From contig CAJUFQ010000002.1 in NCBI GenBank assembly GCA_910585625.1, forward strand, positions 128,135 through 192,134: a stretch of DNA of 64,000 bases, given 5' to 3'. This DNA comes from an uncultured Lachnospiraceae bacterium. Its GTDB lineage: Bacteria; Bacillota; Clostridia; Lachnospirales; Lachnospiraceae. Each line of letters begins with the position of its first letter. The first letter of the stretch is position 1. The notes beneath the pieces were generated by a model, which saw nothing but the letters and a program-made list of their open reading frames with translations, was not told where the DNA came from and ran no database searches. Positions 35,337 through 44,641 of the stretch are shown piece by piece. The translations under genes were made by a program, and so were the position numbers.

Positions 35337-35624
35337 TATTATAATCTTTTTTAACTTTCCCCATTATTTAGTTTCATAGCGCCAAAAGTTTTCCATCCAT
35401 AAACTCTGATGATTCATCTCGGTGTACAGCTACTTCATGTACTTTCGGTGTCCCTTCAATATATGTATGTTTTGTCCCTCCAATGGCCTCTTCCTTTTGC
35501 TAATCCATAACTTATCATACCATAGCCAATTAAGAATTTCTACTGTTTTACTGATTGGAAAAGCGCATTTGAGTCCAGCTGTTTTATTATTATGTTCCAT
35601 ACATTAACACCTAAATATTTTTTT

Positions 35625-35688
35625 ATTGTTTTTGTCTTATAGGGAAGGCGCTTTAGTGCGACAAAGTCTTTTCCTATAAGACAAAACA
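35625..35688. repeat. hairpin-rich intergenic repeat, copy 3 (partial)
   Basis: Only the terminal long hairpin of the family is present: GTTTTGTCTTATAGG pairs with CCTATAAGACAAAAC, with an irregular inner part (GTGCGACAAAG). It matches the ends of the copies at 9.5 and 62.9 kb and, like them, lies just downstream of a minus-strand gene and its terminator. Confidence 0.62.
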
Positions 35689-35717
35689 AGCGGGCAATCC
35701 CATCTGAGACTGCCCGC
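35680..35717 (-). terminator. terminator of the SleB-type hydrolase gene
   Basis: On the minus strand GCGGGCA (complement of 35711-35717) pairs with TGCCCGC (complement of 35690-35696) across a 14-base loop, followed by TTGTTTTGTC. It lies about 90 bases past the stop and abuts the repeat hairpin. Confidence 0.65.
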
Positions 35718-35804
35718 CCTGCTATTTCCCGCGAATCATTTTATATCAGAATATCGATTTCATCTTCCATGACGCACAAGACAGATGCCAATTACGCACG
35801 GTCA

Positions 35805-37277
35805 TTAGAAAAATACATGGTTGCCAATTACGATGCCTGGGATTCCGGAAGACACGCTCCGAAAACTTGTTGCGCCGTTAACATTATCTGCTCCGCTGAT
35901 TGCCTGTTGCGCTGCCTGCAGACAGCTTCCGCTCACGCCGCTTGCCAGCACGCCAGCCATCGTCCCATTGCCTGCCGGGGTGAACTGGCCGCTCTGGTAA
36001 ATGACACCTGAGATGCTTCCGGCATATCCTGCACGGACACGGTTCATAACTACTGCCCCGACGGCAAGCTGCCCTTCATAGCACTCGCTTCCTGCCTCGC
36101 ACTGAATCAAAGCTCCTAATAATGTCACATCGTCATAGGATGCTGCAACGGCTGCACGCTGCTGCGTTCCGCCGCCCTGGCTCTGTGATGCAGCCGCAGC
36201 TGCCTCTTGCGCCCTACGCTCTTCCTCCGCAGCTGCAATCGCTGCACGCTCTTCTTCTATCGAAATCGCCCTTCCAAGCTCTAATTCTACTTCCACAAAC
36301 TCTTTGCTTACGTAGCCAGTCGTATCGTTTACTTTCACACATACCCAGCCATCTACCGTTTCGGCATCCTTATTGACCTCAATCTTACCGCCCTCTTCAA
36401 GGACGTCCAGAATTGTAACGCTTTCCTCGGCAGACGCTGTCTCCCTTACACGTACACCGCCGGTTACCGCTGTGGCGTAAGTGGTTCCAAGCTCATTTGC
36501 AAGCTTCTTTGCCTTCTTCCCTGTCACGCAGAACTCATTCTTAACATAACCTTCCACGCTGCCAGACTGAATCTTTGTCCATTCATCGCCGCTTTCCACA
36601 ATCTCTGCAGATGCCCCTTTCGGGAGCTTGCCTACAAGTTCCGCCTCCTCGGAAGCTTCTGTACGCACATTCAGGTATTCCTCCACATCCGGCAACAATT
36701 TTGCCTGCCAAGGAGAAACTTCCTCTTTGCTATCTTCTTTATTTTCAGGCTCCTCTGCCTTATTCTCTTCTGCTGCCTCTTCCTGTTTAGACTCTTCCGG
36801 CTGCTTCTTCTCTGCTGCCTCTTCCTGTTTAGACTCTTCCGGCTGCTTCTTCTCTGCTGCCTCTTCCGCTTTGGACTCCTCCGGCTGCTTCTTCTCTGCT
36901 GCCTCTTCCGCTTTGGACTCCTCCGGCTGTTTCTTCTCGGCTGTCTCTTCCGCTTTGGACTCCTCCGGCTGCTTCTTCTCTGCTGCCTCTTCCGCTTTGG
37001 ACTCCTCCGGCTGTTTCTTCTCGGCTGTCTCTTCCGCTTTGGACTCCTCCGGCTGTTTCTTTTCTGCAGACGCCGTCACCAGGGTGTGCTGTTTTTTTAC
37101 TTTCGTTGCAATTACATTTTCATAACTCTTTCGCGTTGTCTCTGCTATTAATTCTACTGTCCGGCTATCTAAATCCGCCTCCGTTGACACACCCGCTGCA
37201 GGCACTGCTGAAAATGCCAGAACCAGTGAAAACGCTGCGACAACTCCGCTTTCCATAACCTTCTTATCGAATTTCAT
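35805..37277 (-). CDS. secreted SleB-type cell-wall hydrolase with SH3 domains
   Basis: A secreted peptidoglycan hydrolase of 490 residues. The signal peptide (SGVVAAFSLVLAFSAVPAAG) is followed by a repeat tract of seven 14-residue KKQPEESKAEETAE-like units (36768-37061). Two bacterial SH3 domains come next (LNVRTEASEEAELVGKLPKG; VRVRETASAEESVTILDVL), then a Gln/Ala linker and a C-terminal Hydrolase_2 domain: LLGALIQCEAGSECYEGQLAVGAVVMNRV with the catalytic Glu in CEA. Such proteins act in spore germination or cell separation; the SH3 pair favours vegetative wall turnover. ATG 37277 has AGGAGG 5 bases upstream. Confidence 0.88.
   Translation of the reverse strand: MKFDKKVMESGVVAAFSLVLAFSAVPAAGVSTEADLDSRTVELIAETTRKSYENVIATKVKKQHTLVTASAEKKQPEESKAEETAEKKQPEESKAEEAAEKKQPEESKAEETAEKKQPEESKAEEAAEKKQPEESKAEEAAEKKQPEESKQEEAAEKKQPEESKQEEAAEENKAEEPENKEDSKEEVSPWQAKLLPDVEEYLNVRTEASEEAELVGKLPKGASAEIVESGDEWTKIQSGSVEGYVKNEFCVTGKKAKKLANELGTTYATAVTGGVRVRETASAEESVTILDVLEEGGKIEVNKDAETVDGWVCVKVNDTTGYVSKEFVEVELELGRAISIEEERAAIAAAEEERRAQEAAAAASQSQGGGTQQRAAVAASYDDVTLLGALIQCEAGSECYEGQLAVGAVVMNRVRAGYAGSISGVIYQSGQFTPAGNGTMAGVLASGVSGSCLQAAQQAISGADNVNGATSFRSVSSGIPGIVIGNHVFF
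36768..37061 (-). repeat. seven 42-bp tandem repeats inside the hydrolase gene
   Basis: Seven nearly identical 42-bp units encode KKQPEESK followed by AEETAE, AEEAAE or QEEAAE. Differences are limited to a few codons and silent changes, so the array is recent or kept uniform by recombination. It is likely length-variable between strains, changing the reach of the domains from the membrane or wall. Confidence 0.85.
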
Positions 37278-37484
37278 AATGACCTCCTGAAAGATAAAAC
37301 AACATATTAAAACTTTATATGCCATTTTATGCAAATTTATTAAATATATTACAAACTTATTACACTATAGCAAACATTTTGTAAATTGTCAAGGATATTG
37401 CGTAAAACTTTTTTATCACAAACGCAACACCTTTTCTGATTAGTTACCATTCTAGGCATTTATACTATATTTTTCTGTACTATA

Positions 37485-37512
37485 TTGAAAAAACTAGACA
37501 AACTGCTATAAT
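37485..37512 (+). promoter_or_regulatory. promoter of the chemoreceptor gene
   Basis: TTGAAA (37485-37490), a 16-base spacer and TATAAT (37507-37512), about 40 bases before GTG 37552. It is a sigma-A type, not a flagellar sigma-D type. Confidence 0.65.
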
Positions 37513-37551
37513 AAAAAGCAAGAAAACGGACGCTTGAAGGGAGATAGATTT

Positions 37552-39306
37552 GTGAAAAAAAACATACCTAACACAGAAAATGCTAAGCAGAAACTACACG
37601 CAATCCACACAAACAGGGTACGTAGGCTTTCCTCTATAAGAGCAAAGGTTTCCTTCGTTTTGCTCTTTTCCATCGCCCTCACCATAATGCTGGGTTTTGG
37701 TACTGTCATCCCCAATATCTGGCAAAACACATCCACCATTACAGAAAATTACATGAGCGATTTAACAGACTCTTATGGGAAAATATTGAACCAGAACCTG
37801 ATAATTTCCGCCATGAACATGAACAAGGACCGGTTAGGAGTTACCTTTGGGAACGCCGGACTTAGAGGCATGGATTCCAGTTACTTCTATATTATAAATG
37901 CGGAAGGGAACATCATCTACCACCCGAACGCAGAATTGCTCGGAAAGAAACCAGATATCGCCGCCATTGACAGTCTGATGAAAGAAATCGAAGCCACGGA
38001 GGCAGGCAGCGCGCCGGAACCGGGCATAATACATTATAAATATGAAGGTTCCGCCAAACGTGCAGCTTATTATGTGACAGAAAAATACAATGTATCCGTC
38101 TTTCTCTGCATTGATGAGGCAGAAATGTTCGCTCCCCTCAATGATGTGATGGGAAAGGCCCTCCTTTTATGCTGCTCACTTGCGATTATCCTGGGCATTT
38201 CAGGATATTTCTCCGTATCTAAAATGATACATCCGCTGCGCACGGTCGCTGACGCAGTCGGGAACCTTGCAGAAATGGATTTTACGGAAGATGAACGCCT
38301 GGAAAAGATTGGCCGGCGCAAGGATGAGACTGGGGTCATGGCACGTTCCATCATTACGCTCCGCAAATCTCTTGCCAATGTCGTAGCGGAAATCAAACAG
38401 CAGAGCTCCCTCCTTTACACGACATCAGAACGATTGAGTACCCGTGCGTCTGAGACTTCCGACACAGTACAGAATGTGGAACGTGCCGTCACCGATATTG
38501 CAGCTGGTGCAAACAGCCAGGCTTCCGAGACACAGAAAGCCACGAACGACATTCTGCTGATGGGCACAATGGTGGAAGACACTTCCTCACAGGTAACTTC
38601 CTTGCACCACACGGCAGATACCATGAAGGCATCGAGCGATACTGCAAACCAGGCGTTGACGGAACTGGACGCCGTCAACCAGCATGCCATCGACTCTATT
38701 GACATTATTTATAAACAAACGATGACCACCAATGATTCTGCCATGAAAATCAAAGAAGCTACCAGCCTGATTTCTTCTATTGCAGATGAGACGAACCTCC
38801 TGTCCCTGAACGCTTCCATTGAAGCAGCCCGTGCCGGAGAAGCCGGACGCGGATTTTCTGTTGTCGCTTCCCAAATCCAGAAGCTTGCAGACCAGTCCAA
38901 CGAATCCGCACGGCAGATTGACGATATCATCTTCACTTTATTGGAAGATTCCCAAAAAGCAGTGCAGACCATGGAGGAAGTAAAGGAAATCATAGCAAAA
39001 CAGAGTGAGAACGTCAGCAAAACCGGGGATGTCTTCTCCCAAGTTCAGGGCGGCATCTCTGAATCCATCCAAGGAGTGGATGAAATCGCTGACCGTACCA
39101 ACCAGCTGAACACGGCCCGTACCAACGTCGTGGACGTCGTGCAGAATCTGACCGCTATCGCAGAAGAAAATGCGGCAAGCACCCAGGAGACTTCCGCCGC
39201 CGTAAACGAAGTAGCTAACATCATGCAGGAATTTTCAGACCACGCTGCAAAGCTTCAGGAAATCGCACACACGCTGGAATCAAATGTAGATATTTTCCAG
39301 CTTTAA
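37552..39306 (+). CDS. methyl-accepting chemotaxis protein with dCache-like sensor
   Basis: A membrane chemoreceptor of 584 residues. Its first helix (KVSFVLLFSIALTIMLGFGTV) is followed by an extracellular Cache-like domain (SSYFYIINAEGNIIYHPNAELLG), a second helix (LLLCCSLAIILGISGYF), a HAMP segment and a signalling coiled coil whose tip reads SIADETNLLSLNASIEAARAGEAGRGFSVV. The CheW/CheA-binding tip is intact. GTG 37552 follows GGGAG by about 8 bases; a TTG at 37534 would add six residues. Ligand unknown. It is monocistronic, ending at a bidirectional terminator. Confidence 0.92.
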   Translation: MKKNIPNTENAKQKLHAIHTNRVRRLSSIRAKVSFVLLFSIALTIMLGFGTVIPNIWQNTSTITENYMSDLTDSYGKILNQNLIISAMNMNKDRLGVTFGNAGLRGMDSSYFYIINAEGNIIYHPNAELLGKKPDIAAIDSLMKEIEATEAGSAPEPGIIHYKYEGSAKRAAYYVTEKYNVSVFLCIDEAEMFAPLNDVMGKALLLCCSLAIILGISGYFSVSKMIHPLRTVADAVGNLAEMDFTEDERLEKIGRRKDETGVMARSIITLRKSLANVVAEIKQQSSLLYTTSERLSTRASETSDTVQNVERAVTDIAAGANSQASETQKATNDILLMGTMVEDTSSQVTSLHHTADTMKASSDTANQALTELDAVNQHAIDSIDIIYKQTMTTNDSAMKIKEATSLISSIADETNLLSLNASIEAARAGEAGRGFSVVASQIQKLADQSNESARQIDDIIFTLLEDSQKAVQTMEEVKEIIAKQSENVSKTGDVFSQVQGGISESIQGVDEIADRTNQLNTARTNVVDVVQNLTAIAEENAASTQETSAAVNEVANIMQEFSDHAAKLQEIAHTLESNVDIFQL

Positions 39307-39354
39307 GAAAAAACATCCGCTTACAGGCAACGCCTGAAAGCGGATGTTTTTCTA
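39307..39354. terminator. bidirectional terminator between the chemoreceptor and pgi
   Basis: Arms AAACATCCGCTT and AAGCGGATGTTT with the inner pair CAGGC/GCCTG, flanked by A-runs on the left and T-runs on the right. It serves the convergent genes on both sides. Confidence 0.88.
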
Positions 39355-39409
39355 TATACAAGCACTGCTGCTCACGGCACATCTTAGCCAACACATCTTA
39401 TTGCATTTC

Positions 39410-40756
39410 TTAGAGCCTCTTTAGCAAGGCTTCTCTCTCAGCTTCGTATCCGGGCTTGCCAAGCAGAGCAAACATATTACGTTTATAGCTCTCAACACCG
39501 GGCTGGTTAAACGGATTCACGCCCAGGATATAGCCGCTGACACCACAGGCAAATTCAAAGAAATAGAACAGCTCGCCCAGGTAAAATTCATTCTGCTCCG
39601 GGATTTTTACCATCAGGTTCGGAACATTTCCATCGGTGTGCGCCAGGATTGTTCCGTTCATCGCACTTTTATTTACAAAATCCATGTCTTTCCCTGCAAG
39701 GTAATTCAAGCCGTCCAGATCAACCGGCTCCTCTTTGAGTTCCACGGTACTGCGGGATTTCTCTACATTCATCACGGTTTCAAACATGATGCGCGCGCCA
39801 TCCTGGATAAACTGCCCCATCGAATGGAGGTCTGTCGTCAGGTCAACAGACGCCGGGAAGATTCCTTTCTGATCCTTGCCTTCGCTTTCTCCATAAAGCT
39901 GTTTCCACCATTCGGACACGTAATGCAGGCTTGGCTCATAATTTGCCAGAACCTCAACGGCTTTTCCTTTTCTCAAAAGAATGTTGCGCACTGCAGCATA
40001 CTGCAAAGCATCATTCTCAGCAAAAGGCTTGTCCATTGCCAGCTCGCGCCCCTTAGCAGCGCCTTCCATCAGCTTATCGATATCTGCGCCGCTTGCTGCG
40101 ATTGGCAGCAGGCCTACAGCTGTCAGCACGGAGAAACGTCCTCCTACGTCATCCGGCACGACAAACGTCTCATAACCTTCTTCCGTTGCAAGGTTTTTCA
40201 GGGCTCCCCTTGCTTTGTCCGTTGTCGCATAAATCCTCTTTGCCGCTTCTTCCTTGCCGTACTTCTTCTCCAGCAACTCCTTAAATACACGGAATGCGAT
40301 TGCCGGCTCTGTGGTAGTCCCGGATTTTGAAATCACATTTACAGAGAAATCACGGTCGCCGATTACTTCTATCAGCCCTGCCAAGTAGGAACTGCTGATG
40401 CTGTTTCCTGCATAATAAATCTCCGGCCCCTTACGGGTCTCCTTTGATACATTATTGTAGAATCCGTGCCTCAGGAATTCGATTGCCGCCCTGGCACCCA
40501 AGTAAGAGCCGCCGATTCCGATGACAACCAGCACTTCGGAATCACCCTGAATCTTTGCTGCCGCCTTTTTAATCCTTGCAAACTCCTCCTTGTCATAATC
40601 CACCGGCAGATCCAGCCACCCTACATAGTCGTTTCCTGCACCTGACTTTGATACCAGCACCTCTTTGGCGTCCTCTGCCAGTTTTGACATGTAGGAAACT
40701 TCTTCTTCGCTGATAAAAGCGGCACTCTTCCCATAATCAAACGTTACTTTCTCCAT
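39410..40756 (-). CDS. pgi: glucose-6-phosphate isomerase
   Basis: Interconverts glucose-6-phosphate and fructose-6-phosphate in glycolysis. The 448-residue product is of the shorter Firmicute type. It has VVIGIGGSYLGARAAIEFL, VNVISKSGTTTEPAIAFR (sugar-phosphate loop), DDVGGRFSVLTAVGLLP and GCVSGYILGVNPFNQPGVE-like C-terminal residues. ATG 40756 has AAGGAG 8 bases upstream; a GTG three codons earlier is less likely. Its own promoter overlaps the stop of the upstream gene. Confidence 0.95.
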   Translation of the reverse strand: MEKVTFDYGKSAAFISEEEVSYMSKLAEDAKEVLVSKSGAGNDYVGWLDLPVDYDKEEFARIKKAAAKIQGDSEVLVVIGIGGSYLGARAAIEFLRHGFYNNVSKETRKGPEIYYAGNSISSSYLAGLIEVIGDRDFSVNVISKSGTTTEPAIAFRVFKELLEKKYGKEEAAKRIYATTDKARGALKNLATEEGYETFVVPDDVGGRFSVLTAVGLLPIAASGADIDKLMEGAAKGRELAMDKPFAENDALQYAAVRNILLRKGKAVEVLANYEPSLHYVSEWWKQLYGESEGKDQKGIFPASVDLTTDLHSMGQFIQDGARIMFETVMNVEKSRSTVELKEEPVDLDGLNYLAGKDMDFVNKSAMNGTILAHTDGNVPNLMVKIPEQNEFYLGELFYFFEFACGVSGYILGVNPFNQPGVESYKRNMFALLGKPGYEAEREALLKRL

Positions 40757-40807
40757 GATTTCCACTCCTTTTCCATTAATTTGTCACGAATTTCCAATTA
40801 CAGGATA

Positions 40808-40836
40808 AGTGTAGCAAATCTCCCACGTTTCGTCAA
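40808..40836 (-). promoter_or_regulatory. promoter of pgi
   Basis: On the minus strand TTGACG (40831-40836), a 17-base spacer and TACACT (40808-40813), about 50 bases before ATG 40756. Confidence 0.62.
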
Positions 40837-41180
40837 GAAAAGTACTCCTGCAGCACGGCATTGAATACCTCCTCTTCCTCTTGCTTGCGCTGTTCCTGCT
40901 CAAGGAGACTTTCATCTTCCGGGCTCCTGCCCTGCAAATCTCCCTGCATCTTCGCTACCTCTGCTGCCTCCGGCTCCCCCTGCGCTTCCGGCTCCTCCTG
41001 CATGATTACATCAAAATACGCCTGGACATTCTGTGTGATGCCCGACAGGCTACGATTCAGCCTTTTTATCTGCCTCAAAATCCTCAGCAGCGTGATTGCC
41101 AGAATCAATCCCACTGCAACAATGGATGCCACTGTCAGGACTTCATTGTAGGTCTGTAAGATACTTATCCATTTCTCCAT
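40833..41180 (-). CDS. small membrane-anchored coiled-coil protein
   Basis: I do not recognise the family. The 115-residue product has one N-terminal membrane helix (VASIVAVGLILAITLLRIL), a basic stretch (RQIKRLNRSL) and then a Glu/Gln-rich cytoplasmic tail likely to form a coiled coil (EQEQRKQEEEEVFNAVLQEYF). AAAGGAGG lies upstream of ATG 41180. It sits between pgi and the chemoreceptor-like/FIST pair, with terminators on the upstream side, so it may be expressed alone. It could be a membrane adaptor or division-associated factor; nothing in the sequence decides. Confidence 0.6.
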   Translation of the reverse strand: MEKWISILQTYNEVLTVASIVAVGLILAITLLRILRQIKRLNRSLSGITQNVQAYFDVIMQEEPEAQGEPEAAEVAKMQGDLQGRSPEDESLLEQEQRKQEEEEVFNAVLQEYFS

Positions 41181-41205
41181 AGCATGTCCTCCTTTAAAAT
41201 AAAAA

Positions 41206-41265
41206 AACTATTCAGATCCAACGCCAGGGACACTGCTTTCCCATGGGGTTCTGAATAGTTCTATT
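41206..41265 (-). terminator. terminator after the soluble chemoreceptor-like gene
   Basis: AACTATTCAGA (41206-41216) and its complement TCTGAATAGTT (41250-41260) enclose an inner pair (CCCCATGGG and imperfect partners). On the minus strand TTTTTTATTTT follows. Confidence 0.72.
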
Positions 41266-41348
41266 ATAATTATTATTTTTCACGCTGTGAAGTATCTGCA
41301 AGCCTTTTTTCATCGCATGTTTCGGCATTTTGCGACGCTGGCAGCCTG

Positions 41349-42266
41349 TTAAGCGTCGAATTCTTTAATCATTGGCGGAATCTGTGACAACATATTGTCA
41401 ACATCCTCAAACATCGCGCTTTTGGTCGTCCCCAGACTGCTCGCATGGTTAAGGTTTTTCATGACTTCCCGATACTGTGTCTTTATCTGCTCAAAGAAAT
41501 TATTGACATTCTGCAAAGCTGCTTTAGAATCAGCAATGACGCCGGAAATTTCTGATTGCACGCCCGTAGCTCCTTCTGCCGCTTCCGTAATCTTGTCAAA
41601 CATCTCATACGTCTCATCTACTTTTTCCAAGCTCTGTCCCAAGGCCTGCTGCGAGGTATCCATGTCAGAACGCAGCTTGTCCGATCCTCGTTCCACATCA
41701 GAAATGCTTGCTTCCACAGCGCCTACCAGCGTTTTCACTTCATCGGCAAGGCTTTTGACTTCCCTTGCCACCACCGAAAACCCTTTGCCCTGCTCACCGG
41801 CTTTAGTTGCTTCTATCGTCGCATTCAATGCAAGGATATTCGTCTGTTCCGCAATGGAAGTGATTTTATTCGTGCATCTTTTAATCTCATTTACCGCCGT
41901 CTCAAAAGCCTCGAATGTTTTCTTCATCTCAGCAAAATGCGATTCTACCTGCAGCGCGCTGTTTTTCAGTTCCTCTACCTCATCCTGTGCCTGCACAACA
42001 GACTGTGCAATCTCGCTTTTCACATCCGCAAACTGTTCCGATACCTGACTGATGTTGGAAAAAGTGCCTTCAAAATCCCAGAGGGTATTCTGAAAGTCCT
42101 CGGATTTGCTCAGCGCGCCTTTAAAAGAATAATTAACCATGCCCAACTGATTCAGAGATTCTACTTCTTTCTGCACCAGTTCTTTCTGGTAATCTTTGAG
42201 GCTGTCCATGACGTGCAAGATAGGATATGTATCTAAATTCTGCTGTTTTTTTCTCTTAAACTGCAT
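41349..42266 (-). CDS. soluble methyl-accepting chemotaxis-like protein
   Basis: A 305-residue cytoplasmic receptor without membrane helices or HAMP. The signalling tip is present (ITSIAEQTNILALNATIEAT, KAGEQGKGFSVVAREVKSLA) in a coiled coil of shorter length than standard receptors. The first roughly 50 residues (LDTYPILHVMDSLKDYQKEL) resemble no sensor I know. The gene lies 18 bp after a FIST sensor gene in the same direction, so the FIST protein probably supplies the input. AGGAGGAG precedes ATG 42266. It may feed into CheA or act in a separate small-molecule response. Confidence 0.84.
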   Translation of the reverse strand: MQFKRKKQQNLDTYPILHVMDSLKDYQKELVQKEVESLNQLGMVNYSFKGALSKSEDFQNTLWDFEGTFSNISQVSEQFADVKSEIAQSVVQAQDEVEELKNSALQVESHFAEMKKTFEAFETAVNEIKRCTNKITSIAEQTNILALNATIEATKAGEQGKGFSVVAREVKSLADEVKTLVGAVEASISDVERGSDKLRSDMDTSQQALGQSLEKVDETYEMFDKITEAAEGATGVQSEISGVIADSKAALQNVNNFFEQIKTQYREVMKNLNHASSLGTTKSAMFEDVDNMLSQIPPMIKEFDA

Positions 42267-42284
42267 GTTATCTCTCCTCCTACT

Positions 42285-43340
42285 TTATTCAAATACCACA
42301 CAGGACATAGATTGGTTAACAAATTGGTTATTATAATGCTCTCCATATCCTACAAGCCCTACATGGTTGCCCAGCGTACCCATTTCCTCCAAGTACTCCT
42401 GCATATAATTATTTTCCGTAAACAGCAGATAGCGAAACAGGCAGTTTACAGAAAAAACGGCGGATATCCTGGAGAAATCCTGCCTAATCTCCTGGATAGT
42501 ATTCTTTACAATCTTCCTATAATCCCCTAATTCCAGCAAAATCAGCACATCCGAATCATTTACCTGCCGATAACAAGTCAGACCGTTGCCACATACTTCT
42601 TTAATGGAGATAATGCATGTCTCATTTCCATTGATTTTGCCAAAGGGATTCTTAAAGGTCTGTGTGAGAATCTGTTCTTCTGTTACGCGCAGAATCTGCT
42701 GATATACCTGCTTTGCCGGCTTACCGTTCAATTCCCCAAGGATATACTCTGATTTATCTGTCTTAGAGGCGACAAAACGATAATTTCCCATCTGATGGTA
42801 GATATTTTCCTTGTAGGCCTTTACCTTGCCATTATTATTCCGAACCATAGCATATGCCACTGCATCCTCATAGACCTTGCCATTGGCTGATACCTTGCCG
42901 GCATCGCCTGTCCCGCCCACAAGTGAGATATTCCGATGTTTCAGCACGCTATGGATGGTTGTCAGCACACAGGCATCATTACCGGAACAAAAATCAATGC
43001 AGATAGTATCATTGTGTGAGCCGTTTACTTTCGCCACGTCTTTCTCCAACCGCTGAATATATTTTACAGGCATGACGGATGCTTTTTCCAATACGTTCGC
43101 TGCTACCGTTACGCCATCTGAAAAGGCAACAATGCCTACCCCTTTCTCGACAATCCTTTTATCATAACACATCCCGATACATCCTATGCTGGGTACATTG
43201 GGATAAAGCGCCTCCAGTTTTTTTACATGCTCCTCAAATTGCCCGCTGTTTGAGAACAGCATAATCAACTGGGGATTTTGTAAACCACGTACAGCGTCTT
43301 GTAAATTCCCGCTCTGGCTGATACCAAAAAATTGTTTCAC
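42285..43340 (-). CDS. FIST-domain sensor protein
   Basis: FIST domains are predicted small-ligand (possibly amino-acid) sensors tied to signal transduction. The 351-residue product covers FIST_N (FSNSGQFEEHVKKLEALYPN, GCIGMCYD, VGIVAFSDGVTVAANVL, LVGGTGDAG) and FIST_C (LLFTENNYMQEYLEEMG, LVGYGEHYN). It lacks a fused output domain; the chemoreceptor-like protein 18 bp downstream is the likely output. Start is GTG 43340 with GAGGAGG 8 bases upstream. The upstream intergenic region is divergent with murG. Confidence 0.86.
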   Translation of the reverse strand: MKQFFGISQSGNLQDAVRGLQNPQLIMLFSNSGQFEEHVKKLEALYPNVPSIGCIGMCYDKRIVEKGVGIVAFSDGVTVAANVLEKASVMPVKYIQRLEKDVAKVNGSHNDTICIDFCSGNDACVLTTIHSVLKHRNISLVGGTGDAGKVSANGKVYEDAVAYAMVRNNNGKVKAYKENIYHQMGNYRFVASKTDKSEYILGELNGKPAKQVYQQILRVTEEQILTQTFKNPFGKINGNETCIISIKEVCGNGLTCYRQVNDSDVLILLELGDYRKIVKNTIQEIRQDFSRISAVFSVNCLFRYLLFTENNYMQEYLEEMGTLGNHVGLVGYGEHYNNQFVNQSMSCVVFE

Positions 43341-43466
43341 AGTAACGTCCTCCTCTATACGTATTGTTTGTGGGAAATTTTTATAATATTAATAATTATA
43401 CTTTATTTTAAGCAAAGATGGAAGCAAAAAATCATAAGTTTTTCATTGCCTGTAAAACGCCTCCTC

Positions 43467-43494
43467 TTGACTTTTTCCCGGAACAGTATAAGAT
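43467..43494 (+). promoter_or_regulatory. promoter of murG
   Basis: TTGACT (43467-43472), a 16-base spacer and TAAGAT (43489-43494), 55 bases before ATG 43550. Confidence 0.5.
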
Positions 43495-43549
43495 AAAAGT
43501 AATATGAATACGTTATACAATCAGAATATCAACAGGAATGGAGAAAAGT

Positions 43550-44620
43550 ATGAAACGAATTGTCTTAACTGGCGGTGGCACAGCCGGCCATGTCACCCCG
43601 AACATTGCCCTGCTCCCCAGATTAAAGGAGCTTGGTTACGATATACATTACATCGGCTCATATGATGGCATTGAACGTAAGCTGATTGAGCAGTACCATA
43701 TCCCCTATTACGGAATTTCTTCCGGCAAACTGCGCCGTTACTTCGACTGGAAAAATTTTTCTGACCCTTTTAAAGTTTTAAAAGGCTACCGCCAGGCACG
43801 CGCCCTCCTGAAAAAGCTGAATCCTGACGTTGTATTTTCCAAGGGCGGGTTTGTTTCCGTACCAGTGATTTTGGCGGCAAAACACCGCAAAATCCCGGCA
43901 ATCATCCATGAATCAGACATTACCCCCGGGCTGGCCAACAAACTCGCCATTCCCAACGCCTGCAAAATCTGCTGCAATTTCCCGGAGACCTTAAAATACC
44001 TCCCGGCAGACAAAGCCGTCCTTACCGGCTCACCCATCCGTAAGGAACTGCTGTCCGGAAACCGGCTGCATGGGCTTACCTATTGCCGTTTCAAGCCAGA
44101 CAAACCAGTCATCATGGTCGTCGGAGGAAGCAGCGGCTCCCAGTTCATCAACGAAGTCGTGCGCAGCCTGCTGCCAGAACTGCTTATCAATTATCAGGTA
44201 CTCCACCTCTGCGGAAAAGGCAATCTGGACGATTCACTAACCGGGACGCAAGGTTATGCACAGTTTGAGTATGCCAACCAAGAATTAAGCGATTTGTTTG
44301 CCGCTGCGGATATTGTAATCTCCCGCGCTGGGGCAAATGCCATCTGTGAACTGCTTGCCCTGCGCAAGCCAAATATTCTGATTCCACTATCCGCCAATGC
44401 CAGTCGCGGAGACCAGATTCTAAACGCGCAATCCTTTGAAAAGCAAGGATATAGCATGGTTATAGAGGAAGAACGGCTGAATGGCAAAGTCTTGTCCGAT
44501 GCCATCCGCAAGCTGTTTGCAAACCGCAGCCAATATATAGATGCCATGGCGCAAAGCGAACAGCTCAATTCTGTAGAAACTGTGGCTCAGCTAATTGAGC
44601 AGGCTGCAAGAAAACAGTGA
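43550..44620 (+). CDS. murG: UDP-GlcNAc:lipid I N-acetylglucosaminyltransferase (MurG)
   Basis: Adds GlcNAc to lipid I to make lipid II on the inner membrane face. The 356-residue GT-B product has LTGGGTAGHVTPNIAL near the N-terminus, GGFVSVPVILAAKH and IHESDITPGLANK, and the C-terminal nucleotide site MVVGGSSGSQFIN, ISRAGANAICELLALRKPNILIPL. ATG 43550 has GGAG 7 bases upstream; an ATG four codons earlier overlaps that site. It stands alone rather than in a dcw cluster. Clostridia often hold such a separate murG, so it may be the only copy or a second one. Confidence 0.92.
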   Translation: MKRIVLTGGGTAGHVTPNIALLPRLKELGYDIHYIGSYDGIERKLIEQYHIPYYGISSGKLRRYFDWKNFSDPFKVLKGYRQARALLKKLNPDVVFSKGGFVSVPVILAAKHRKIPAIIHESDITPGLANKLAIPNACKICCNFPETLKYLPADKAVLTGSPIRKELLSGNRLHGLTYCRFKPDKPVIMVVGGSSGSQFINEVVRSLLPELLINYQVLHLCGKGNLDDSLTGTQGYAQFEYANQELSDLFAAADIVISRAGANAICELLALRKPNILIPLSANASRGDQILNAQSFEKQGYSMVIEEERLNGKVLSDAIRKLFANRSQYIDAMAQSEQLNSVETVAQLIEQAARKQ

Positions 44621-44641
44621 CCGCAAATTTTTTCCCAGAAA

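Noticed and set aside
35390..35520. Short stop-bounded frame on the minus strand encoding IGGTKHTYIEGTPKVHEVAV
   Set aside because: It has no start or ribosome site and only about 40 codons; I could not match it to a family, so it may be a relic but is not supported as a gene.
36768..37061. Tandem 42-bp array as a CRISPR
   Set aside because: The units are contiguous without spacers, stay in frame and encode a repeated peptide inside a secreted hydrolase.
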